Source: Citrobacter sp. RHB25-C09
GTDB taxonomy: Bacteria > Pseudomonadota > Gammaproteobacteria > Enterobacterales > Enterobacteriaceae
Assembly: GCF_013836145.1 (NCBI RefSeq)
Contig: NZ_CP057483.1
Location: forward strand, 2,418,001-2,482,000
DNA length: 64,000 nucleotides
Reading direction: 5' to 3'
Shown here: one piece after another, positions 57,157-64,000 of the stretch
Layout: every line of letters starts with the position of its first letter
How positions within the stretch are numbered: position 1 is the first letter of the stretch
Notes under the pieces: generated by a model
Seen by the model: the letters and a program-made list of their open reading frames with translations, nothing else
Told to the model about the DNA's origin: nothing
The model's database searches: none
Program-made: the position numbers and the translations under genes

Positions 57157-59205
57157 TTATTTTGCGGTTGCGGGCTGTTCCGCTGGTTTCGCTTTCTCCA
57201 GCCTTGCCAGATCGAGCGCTATCTTCACCGTTTCATCAAGGTATGGATCCGGCTCCTGATAATCTTTCGGCAGATCGTCCAGTTTCTTCAGCAGAGGTTT
57301 CCCTTCCCGCTTGAAGCGATCGTTGATTCGCGCCAGACGCAGTGCATCATCCTCGTTATTCTCTTTTTCGCGCTGAGCAAAATTGAGTGACGCGATACTG
57401 CGTTTGTCTTTCATCGCATTAAAGCGCGCAATATCCTTCATGATGTACTGGAACTCAGGATCCTGAGCAATTCGAGCATTATGCTCTTTCAGTAATTCCG
57501 GACCAAACGGCGTCAAATTGTCTGACTTCACATACGTTGCGGCGTCGATGCTATCCCACGGCAACGCATTATCTTCAAACTTCTCACCCGTTTCCGTCTC
57601 TTCATTGCCGGTAGGCATGATGATGTCCGGCGTGACGCCTTTACGTTGCGTACTGCCGCCGTTGACACGATAGAATTTCTGGATCGTATACTGAACCGAG
57701 CCCAGCGCAGGCCATTCCGGACGCAGCATCTGATCGTAAATGCGGTTCAACGAACGATACTGCTGTACTGTACCTTTACCAAAGGTTGGCTCACCGACGA
57801 TTAAGGCACGGCCGTAATCCTGCATGGCAGCCGCGAAAATTTCTGACGCCGAGGCACTAAAGCGGTCAACCAGCACCACCAGCGGACCTTTGTAGTAAAC
57901 GACGCCATCGGTGTCACTGTCTTCACGCACCTTGCCATTATTATCGCGAACCTGAACCACAGGACCGGAAGGAATAAACAACCCGGAAAGCGATACTGCT
58001 TCTGTCAGTGCTCCGCCGCCGTTGGTGCGCAGGTCGATAATTATGCTGCTGACGTTCTGTTTTTCCAGTTTCTGCAGTTGCACCTTAACGTCATCCGTCA
58101 GACCAACATAGAAACCAGGGATATCCAGCACGCCGACTTTTTCTTTACCTACCGTTTTCACTGACATTTTCACGGCGCGATCTTCAAGGCGAATACGTTC
58201 ACGCGTCAGCGTAATGATACGTGTCTTCGTCCCTTTACCGGCTGGCAGAATTTCCAGGCGAACCTTGCTGCCTTTTGGCCCTTTGATAAGCGCGACAACG
58301 TCATCCAGTCGCCAGCCAATCACATCGACCATGCTCTTGCCGGTCTGGCCAACGCCAACAATACGATCGCCAACGCTTATCGCTTTGCTTTTCGCGGCCG
58401 GACCGCCCGCCACCATGGAATTAATGACCGTGTAGTCATCATCCATTTGCAATACCGCACCGATCCCTTCCAGAGACAGGCTCATTTCGGTATTAAACTG
58501 CTCGGTATTCCTCGGCGAGAGGTAGTTAGTGTGGGGATCAATTTCCCGTGCAAACGCCGTCATTGCCAGCGAAAATACATCTTCGCTGTTGGTCTGGGCC
58601 AAACGACGAATGGCAGATTTGTAGCGACGAGTCAGCGTCTCGCGAATTTCCTGATCGTTTTTACCGGTCAGTTTCAGACTTAACTCATCGAATTTCACCT
58701 TCCCATCCCACAGCGCGTTTAGCTCTGCCGCATCTTTCGGCCAGGGCGCTTTGCTGCGATCGAGATTAAAGGTGTCTGTTCCGGTGAAATCCATCGGGCG
58801 TTCCAGTACTTTCAATGCGTACTGATAGCGCTCGAAGCGACGTTTTTGTGCGAGGTTATAGAGATCGTAAAAGACGTCGAGCTTACCCGAGCGCAATTCA
58901 TCGCCCAGTTGACCTTTCTGCTTCGCGAACTGCTCCACATCTCCCGCTAACAGCACGTTGTGGCTGTAGTCGAGCAGATTCAGATAGCGGTCGAAAATCT
59001 TAGCGGAAAAGGCCGAATCGAGATCGAATTGACGATAGTGAGAGCGCGTAAAACGCGACGTTACGCGTTCACTCACGGTCGCATGCTGCGTCTCTTCCTT
59101 TAAAACCGGAATTTGCTCAGCACGCGTAATGTCGTCCACAGCGAAGGTCTGGCCTGCTATTGCAAGCAGGCCAGCTAACGCGGTAAGCCTAAAAAATGTG
59201 TTCAT
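57157..59205 (-). CDS. prc: Tail-specific (C-terminal processing) periplasmic protease Prc
   Basis: Periplasmic S41 protease (Tsp) of 682 residues that trims penicillin-binding protein 3 and degrades ssrA-type tagged or misfolded proteins; with NlpI it regulates MepS. Start ATG 59205 (MNTFFRLTALAGLLAIAGQTFA) gives the signal peptide; the open frame extends upstream without homology. The PDZ domain is around residues 240-325 (SLEGIGAVLQMDD, GDRIVGVGQTGK). The Ser-Lys dyad lies in SASASEIFAAAMQDY and GEPTFGKGTVQQ. It follows proQ by 19 bases, the conserved proQ-prc operon. Confidence 0.96.
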   Translation of the reverse strand: MNTFFRLTALAGLLAIAGQTFAVDDITRAEQIPVLKEETQHATVSERVTSRFTRSHYRQFDLDSAFSAKIFDRYLNLLDYSHNVLLAGDVEQFAKQKGQLGDELRSGKLDVFYDLYNLAQKRRFERYQYALKVLERPMDFTGTDTFNLDRSKAPWPKDAAELNALWDGKVKFDELSLKLTGKNDQEIRETLTRRYKSAIRRLAQTNSEDVFSLAMTAFAREIDPHTNYLSPRNTEQFNTEMSLSLEGIGAVLQMDDDYTVINSMVAGGPAAKSKAISVGDRIVGVGQTGKSMVDVIGWRLDDVVALIKGPKGSKVRLEILPAGKGTKTRIITLTRERIRLEDRAVKMSVKTVGKEKVGVLDIPGFYVGLTDDVKVQLQKLEKQNVSSIIIDLRTNGGGALTEAVSLSGLFIPSGPVVQVRDNNGKVREDSDTDGVVYYKGPLVVLVDRFSASASEIFAAAMQDYGRALIVGEPTFGKGTVQQYRSLNRIYDQMLRPEWPALGSVQYTIQKFYRVNGGSTQRKGVTPDIIMPTGNEETETGEKFEDNALPWDSIDAATYVKSDNLTPFGPELLKEHNARIAQDPEFQYIMKDIARFNAMKDKRSIASLNFAQREKENNEDDALRLARINDRFKREGKPLLKKLDDLPKDYQEPDPYLDETVKIALDLARLEKAKPAEQPATAK

Positions 59206-59224
59206 GCCAGGCCTGGCCTCCGTT

Positions 59225-59911
59225 TCAGAACACCAGGTGTTCTGCGCGTACAATCAAAGACATACCCGAATTGAGCTGTACACGGACGCCATCTTTGGTG
59301 ATTTCTAATACGGTGGCTTCCATCGCATCATTACCTGCTTTCACCTTCAGAGACTGTCCCACGCTCAACACGGTAATATCAGAAACCGGTGTCAGCTTCT
59401 CTTCGCGAGGTGCGCGCGGTGCTTTAGCTACCGGTTTGTCTGCACGCGGTTTACGCTCAGTCGCCTCTTTACGACGTGGTGCCGGGCGTGGCTTACGTTC
59501 GCGACGAACAGCCTCTTCACCCTCACCTGCGGCAGCAGCAGCTTCACGTTTTTTCGCTTGCTGTTCTGCACGCTGCGCCTGAACGCGAGCTTTCGCTTCT
59601 TCCAGCTGCTTGCGCGCATGCTCAACGTGCTGATCGTCCAGCTCACCACAAGGGTTGCCGTCGAGATCGACACGCGTTGCGCCCGGCTTAACGCCGTACA
59701 GGTAACGCCAGCTCGAAGTATAAAGACGTAAAGCGGAACGAAGTTGCGTTTTGCTGAGGTTCATTTCGCCCTCAATACGCTCTACCAGATCCTGAAAGAT
59801 ACCAATTTTCAGTGGGCGCGCTTCGCCTTCCGCACTAAAACACTGCGGAAAACGTTCGGCCAAAAACGCGATAACTTCTTTACTGCTATTCAACTTAGGT
59901 TGATTTTCCAT
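59225..59911 (-). CDS. proQ: RNA chaperone ProQ (FinO domain)
   Basis: Global small-RNA-binding protein of 228 residues. The FinO-like domain occupies residues about 5-120 (SKEVIAFLAERFPQCF, LRLYTSSWRYLYGVKPGATRVDLDG). A lysine/arginine/alanine/proline-rich linker (about 125-180, with QAKKREAAAA and RKPRPAPRRK) follows. The C-terminal SH3-like domain is VSDITVLSVGQSLKVKAGND to the end. ProQ also supports proper proP expression. Start ATG 59911. It is downstream of msrC on the same strand by about 97 bases and upstream of prc. Confidence 0.96.
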   Translation of the reverse strand: MENQPKLNSSKEVIAFLAERFPQCFSAEGEARPLKIGIFQDLVERIEGEMNLSKTQLRSALRLYTSSWRYLYGVKPGATRVDLDGNPCGELDDQHVEHARKQLEEAKARVQAQRAEQQAKKREAAAAAGEGEEAVRRERKPRPAPRRKEATERKPRADKPVAKAPRAPREEKLTPVSDITVLSVGQSLKVKAGNDAMEATVLEITKDGVRVQLNSGMSLIVRAEHLVF

Positions 59912-60008
59912 GAAATTTCCTGATTACAACGGACGTAGCCAACAAGCAGCAGGCATGAACAGGCGTCATTATAATGACGTCATCAGTAATTGCTACGTTA
60001 TCCGTTGA

Positions 60009-60506
60009 TTATCCTGCGACGCTCGCAAAGAATTTTTTGTAATCGGTCGTTGCAAGCACGATTTCCAGATTTGCAACGAGCTGGCGAAGACCCGCTTCAT
60101 CCTCCGGCGTAAAGCGCCCAAACGCCGTACTGTCGATATCGAGAACGCCAATAATCTGATTTCCGACGGTGATCGGTAGTACGATTTCAGCGTTACTGGC
60201 CGCATCGCAGGCAATATGCCCATCGAATGCATGCACATCTTCAATGCGCTGGACCTCGTTTTGAGCAACGGCTGTACCACACACGCCGCGCCCTACTGGA
60301 ATGCGCACGCAGGCAATTTTGCCCTGGAAAGGACCTAACACCAGCGTATCCTGCTCCAGCAGATAAAACCCCGCCCAGTTCACCTCGGAAAGTCGTTCGT
60401 ACAACAGCGCGCTGGTGTTTGCCAGCGTGGCGAGAAAACTGGTTTCCCCTGCCATTAATGCCTGAAAATCGCGGTTCAGATCCGCGTATAGCTCTGTTTT
60501 GTTCAT
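60009..60506 (-). CDS. msrC: Free methionine-(R)-sulfoxide reductase MsrC
   Basis: GAF-domain enzyme (YebR, fRMsr) of 165 residues that reduces free L-methionine (R)-sulfoxide with thioredoxin. The three family cysteines are visible in KIACVRIP, RGVCGTAVAQ and HIACDAASNAEIVLPI (about residues 84, 94 and 118). Start ATG 60506 (MNKTELYADL). It is divergent from letA (yebS) and same-strand upstream of proQ. Confidence 0.94.
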   Translation of the reverse strand: MNKTELYADLNRDFQALMAGETSFLATLANTSALLYERLSEVNWAGFYLLEQDTLVLGPFQGKIACVRIPVGRGVCGTAVAQNEVQRIEDVHAFDGHIACDAASNAEIVLPITVGNQIIGVLDIDSTAFGRFTPEDEAGLRQLVANLEIVLATTDYKKFFASVAG

Positions 60507-60636
60507 TATATAATCACTTAGTTGTCTAACCCCAATACTGCTAGCCTATTAAAATAAGCATTAATTGCGTTAATGCTCAAGATCATTCCCGTGATGAGTT
60601 AAGATTACTTTCATCTAACATTTTGATTCGCGATAC

Positions 60637-61932
60637 ATGGCCCTCAAGACCCGACAACTTACGCCGACAAAAAAAATAGCGATCACGTCTATTAGCGAAG
60701 CGTTGCCTCGTGAACATTACCAGCGTTGCCCTCAGTGCGATGTGCTTTTCAGTCTGCCTAAAATGCGCTCTCACCAGAGCGCCTACTGCCCACGCTGCCA
60801 GGCGAAAATTCGCGACGGACGGGACTGGTCGCTCACCCGTTTGGGCGCGATGGCCGTAACCATGTTGTTGCTGATGCCCTTCGCCTGGGGTGAACCGCTG
60901 CTTCATATCTACCTGTTAGGCGTACGTATTGACGCCAACGTAATGCAGGGGATCTGGCAGATGACCAAACAAGGCGATCCGATTACGGGGGCTATGGTGT
61001 TGTTCTGCGTCGTGGGCGCTCCGCTTATTCTGGTGACATCCATTGCTTACCTTGGGTTCGGTAATATTCTGGGGATGAATTTGCGTCCGGCTCTGTTGAT
61101 GCTGGAAAGGCTTAAAGAATGGGTCATGCTGGATATTTATCTGGTGGGGATCGGCGTCGCATCCATTAAAGTTCAGGATTACGCCTTTATCCAACCCGGC
61201 GTGGGGCTTTACGCTTTTGTCGCGCTGGTGATCCTTAGTGTTGTGACACTGTCACATTTAAACGTTGAGCAACTCTGGGATCGCTTTTATCCACAACGAC
61301 CAGCCAGACGCGCGGACGAGCAGCTTCGCGTCTGTCTCGGCTGTCATTTTACCGGTTACCCTGACCCTCGCGGTCGTTGCCCGCGCTGCCATATCCCCTT
61401 GCGCCTGCGCAGAAACCAAAGTGTGCAGAAATGCTGGGCCGCTTTACTGGCGTCGATGGTCTTTCTTCTTCCTGCCAACCTGCTCCCCATTTCCGTTATT
61501 TATATCAATGGTGGACGTCAGGAAGACACTATTCTGTCCGGGATTATGTCACTCGCCAGCAGTAACGTCGCCGTGGCCGCCGTGGTATTTATTGCGAGTA
61601 TTCTCGTCCCCTTCACCAAAATCATTGTCATGTTCACGCTGCTGCTCAGTCTTCATTTTAAATGTGAGCAGGGGTTACGTACGCGCATGCAACTCCTGCG
61701 TCTGGTCACCTGGATAGGACGCTGGTCCATGCTGGATCTTTTCGTCATTTCCTTAACCATGTCGCTGATAAATCGCGATCAGATTCTTGCTTTTACTATG
61801 GGACCGGCTGCGTTTTATTTCGGCGCAGCGGTAATTTTGACTATTCTTGCAGTGGAATGGCTGGACAGCCGCTTACTTTGGGATGCACATGAGTCAGGAA
61901 ACGCCCGCTTCGCCAACAGAAGCGCAAATTAA
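60637..61932 (+). CDS. letA: Lipid-transport membrane protein LetA (YebS, PqiA family)
   Basis: Inner-membrane PqiA-family protein of 431 residues, partner of the MCE tunnel protein LetB in lipid transport across the envelope. Two zinc-ribbon motifs precede the two membrane halves: CPQCDVLFSLPKM...CPRCQAKI (residues about 31-52) and CLGCHFTGYPDPRGRCPRC (about 230-250). Each half has about four helices. Start ATG 60637 (MALKTRQLTP); E. coli YebS is about 427 residues. The 3' end overlaps letB by 44 bases, so translation is coupled. Confidence 0.94.
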   Translation: MALKTRQLTPTKKIAITSISEALPREHYQRCPQCDVLFSLPKMRSHQSAYCPRCQAKIRDGRDWSLTRLGAMAVTMLLLMPFAWGEPLLHIYLLGVRIDANVMQGIWQMTKQGDPITGAMVLFCVVGAPLILVTSIAYLGFGNILGMNLRPALLMLERLKEWVMLDIYLVGIGVASIKVQDYAFIQPGVGLYAFVALVILSVVTLSHLNVEQLWDRFYPQRPARRADEQLRVCLGCHFTGYPDPRGRCPRCHIPLRLRRNQSVQKCWAALLASMVFLLPANLLPISVIYINGGRQEDTILSGIMSLASSNVAVAAVVFIASILVPFTKIIVMFTLLLSLHFKCEQGLRTRMQLLRLVTWIGRWSMLDLFVISLTMSLINRDQILAFTMGPAAFYFGAAVILTILAVEWLDSRLLWDAHESGNARFANRSAN

Positions 61933-64000
61933 AACCAAACGCCGTATCTCACCCTTCTGGCTGCTGCCGTTTATCGCTCTGCTGATTGCAGGCTGGCTGA
62001 TATGGAACAGTTATGAGGATCGCGGCAATACCGTCACTATCGACTTTATGTCGGCCGATGGGATTGTGGCGGGTCGAACGCCTGTGCGCTATCAGGGGGT
62101 TGAAGTCGGTACCGTACAGACGATTCGCCTGAGCGAAGACCTGCGCAAAATCGAAGTCCGGGTCAGCATTAAGTCCGATATGAAAGATGCCCTGCGCGAA
62201 GAAACGCAGTTTTGGCTGGTCACGCCTAAAGCGTCTCTGGCGGGCGTTTCAGGGCTCGATGCGCTGGTCGGCGGTAACTACATCGGCATGATGCCTGGTA
62301 AAGGCGAAGCACGGGATCATTTTGTCGCCCTCGATACGCAGCCGAAGTATCGACTGGATAATGGCGATCTGATGATTCATCTGAACGCCCCGGATCTGGG
62401 TTCTCTGAACAGCGGCTCGCTGGTCTATTTCCGCAAAATTCCGGTGGGCAAAGTTTACGACTACAGCATCAACCCGAATAAACAGGGCGTCACCATTGAC
62501 GTACTGATCGAACGTCGCTTTACCAATCTGGTGAAAAAAGGCAGTCGCTTCTGGAATGTTTCCGGCGTGAATGCCGACGTCAGCCTGAGCGGCGCGAAGG
62601 TAAAACTGGAGAGTCTGGCCGCGCTGGTTAACGGTGCTATCGCCTTCGACTCCCCGGGAGACTCAAAAGCAGCAGAGCAAGAGGATACTTTTGGCCTCTA
62701 CGAAGACCTGGCGCATAGCCAGCGCGGCGTTATCATTAAGCTCGAGTTACCCAGCGGCGAAGGGCTGAAGGCCGATTCTACCCCGCTGATGTACCAGGGG
62801 CTTGAAGTTGGTGAGCTCACAAAACTGGTGTTACAGCCCGGCGGCAAAGTCACCGGGGAGATGACGGTTGATCCGAGCGTAGTGACTTTATTACGCGACA
62901 CGACGCGTATCGAGCTCCGCAGCCCCAAACTTTCGCTCAGTGACGCCAACATCAGCGCTTTGCTGACGGGAAAAACCTTTGAGCTGGTCCCGGGTACGGG
63001 AGAGCCGCGCAACGAATTTGTCGTTGTTCCTGGTGAGAGAGCACTGCTGCATGAACCGGATGTCCTCACGTTCACGCTAACCGCACCGGAAAGCTACGGT
63101 ATCGACGCAGGGCAGCCGCTGATCCTCCACGGTGTTCAGGTTGGGCAGGTGATAGAACGTGAATTAACCAGCAAGGGCGTAACGTTTACCGTAGCTGTCG
63201 ATCCGCAACATCGCGATCTCGTCCATGGCGACAGTAAATTTGTGGTCAACAGTCGTGTCGACGTCAAAGTTGGTCTGGATGGGGTGGAGTTCCTCGGTGC
63301 CAGCGCCAGTGAATGGATTAACGGCGGGATTCGTATTCTGCCCGGTACCAAAGGCGAAATGAAATCCAGCTACCCGCTGTACGCCAATCTGGAAAAAGCG
63401 GTGGAAAATAGCCTGAGCGATCTGCCGACCACCACACTGAGTCTGAGCGCCGAAACGCTGCCAGACGTCCAGGCAGGTTCCGTGGTGCTGTATCGCAAGT
63501 TTGAAGTCGGTGAAGTTATTACCGTGCGTCCTCGCGCTAATGCTTTTGATATCGATCTGCACATCAAACCGGAATACCGCAATCTCCTGACCAGCAACAG
63601 CGTCTTTTGGGCTGAAGGTGGAGCAAAAGTGCAGCTTAACGGTAGCGGTTTAACCGTTCAGGCTTCGCCGTTGTCGCGAGCGCTGAAAGGCGCGATCAGT
63701 TTCGATAACCTGAGCGGTGCCAGCGCCAGTCAGCGCAAAGGTGACAAACGCATACTCTATGCATCCGAAACCGCAGCGCGGGCCGTCGGCGGCCAGATTA
63801 CACTTCATGCTTTTGACGCAGGGAAGCTGGCCGCCGGTATGCCTATTCGCTATCTCGGTATTGATATCGGGCAGATTCAGACTCTCGAACTCATCACCTC
63901 GCGCAATGAAGTGCAGGCGAAGGCGGTACTCTATCCGGAATATGTGCAGACCTTTGCTCGTGGCGGCACTCGCTTCTCGGTGATTACGCCGCAGATTTCC
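61889..64000 (+). CDS. letB: MCE-domain lipid-transport tunnel protein LetB (YebT), 5' part
   Basis: The frame from ATG 61889 (MSQETPASPTEAQIKTKRRI) is open to the last base of the window, giving 704 residues of a protein that is about 877 in E. coli. One N-terminal transmembrane helix (about 22-40, FWLLPFIALLIAGWLIW) anchors it to the inner membrane. MCE repeats follow, each starting with a motif like TPVRYQGVEVGTV, STPLMYQGLEVGEL, QPLILHGVQVGQV or MPIRYLGIDIGQIQ. E. coli LetB has seven MCE rings forming a hydrophobic tunnel; most of six can be counted here. The 3' end lies outside the window. Confidence 0.95.
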   Translation, partial: MSQETPASPTEAQIKTKRRISPFWLLPFIALLIAGWLIWNSYEDRGNTVTIDFMSADGIVAGRTPVRYQGVEVGTVQTIRLSEDLRKIEVRVSIKSDMKDALREETQFWLVTPKASLAGVSGLDALVGGNYIGMMPGKGEARDHFVALDTQPKYRLDNGDLMIHLNAPDLGSLNSGSLVYFRKIPVGKVYDYSINPNKQGVTIDVLIERRFTNLVKKGSRFWNVSGVNADVSLSGAKVKLESLAALVNGAIAFDSPGDSKAAEQEDTFGLYEDLAHSQRGVIIKLELPSGEGLKADSTPLMYQGLEVGELTKLVLQPGGKVTGEMTVDPSVVTLLRDTTRIELRSPKLSLSDANISALLTGKTFELVPGTGEPRNEFVVVPGERALLHEPDVLTFTLTAPESYGIDAGQPLILHGVQVGQVIERELTSKGVTFTVAVDPQHRDLVHGDSKFVVNSRVDVKVGLDGVEFLGASASEWINGGIRILPGTKGEMKSSYPLYANLEKAVENSLSDLPTTTLSLSAETLPDVQAGSVVLYRKFEVGEVITVRPRANAFDIDLHIKPEYRNLLTSNSVFWAEGGAKVQLNGSGLTVQASPLSRALKGAISFDNLSGASASQRKGDKRILYASETAARAVGGQITLHAFDAGKLAAGMPIRYLGIDIGQIQTLELITSRNEVQAKAVLYPEYVQTFARGGTRFSVITPQIS

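Noticed and set aside
1..64000. CRISPR array, prophage, insertion sequence or tRNA gene
   Set aside because: No regularly spaced repeats, phage structural or integrase genes, transposase frames, or recognisable tRNA cloverleaf sequence were seen.

Overview
The window is chromosomal DNA from a member of the Enterobacteriaceae close to Escherichia and Salmonella. It is most likely a Citrobacter-type genome, but that genus call is inference. The proteins read as near-identical orthologues of E. coli K-12 products (CspC, MinD, ManXYZ, FadD, SdaA, YcgB), the codon use is uniform and moderately GC-rich, and gaps carry enterobacterial REP palindromes. There is no rRNA, tRNA, CRISPR array, insertion sequence or prophage that I can support.

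Layout. 1-5.2 kb: the 3' end of periplasmic trehalase treA, an inserted TonB-dependent siderophore receptor, ymgE, the flagellar brake ycgR behind a textbook sigma-28 promoter, and emtA. 5.3-19.1 kb: ldcA, cvrA/nhaP2, dadX-dadA, ycgB, fadR, nhaB, dsbB, ycgN, ycgM, ycgL, minCDE. This follows the E. coli 26-min order, except that hlyE-umuDC, which E. coli carries between ycgN and dsbB, is missing. 19.1-26.8 kb: dmlR, dmlA, yeaV, yeaW, an extra GabD-like aldehyde dehydrogenase and yeaX. This segment follows minE directly; in E. coli K-12 the two lie far apart. 26.8-47.8 kb: rnd, fadD, yeaY, tsaB, yoaA, yoaB, yoaH, pabB, nudL, sdaA, yoaD, yoaE, manXYZ, yobD, mntP (with tandem MntR boxes and a yybP-ykoY leader), rlmA, cspC-yobF, yebO. 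47.8-53.7 kb: mgrB, yobH and an inserted four-gene chaperone-usher fimbrial operon. 53.7-64 kb: kdgR, yebQ, htpX, prc-proQ, msrC and the letA-letB (yebST) operon, with letB cut by the window end.

How the genes work together. The most coherent metabolic unit is dmlR/dmlA/yeaV/yeaW/ALDH/yeaX. It can be read as a complete L-carnitine route: uptake by a BCCT carrier, Rieske cleavage to trimethylamine and malic semialdehyde, oxidation by the inserted aldehyde dehydrogenase to D-malate, and oxidative decarboxylation by DmlA to pyruvate. The (R) centre of L-carnitine becomes (R)- that is D-malate, which explains why a D-malate dehydrogenase sits here. Other functional pairs are FadR with its operator at fadD; PhoP-controlled mgrB; Mn-responsive mntP; prc with proQ; and LetA with LetB in lipid transport.

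Most of the window is conserved backbone. The parts that look accessory are the siderophore receptor, the carnitine cluster with its extra dehydrogenase, and the fimbrial operon.
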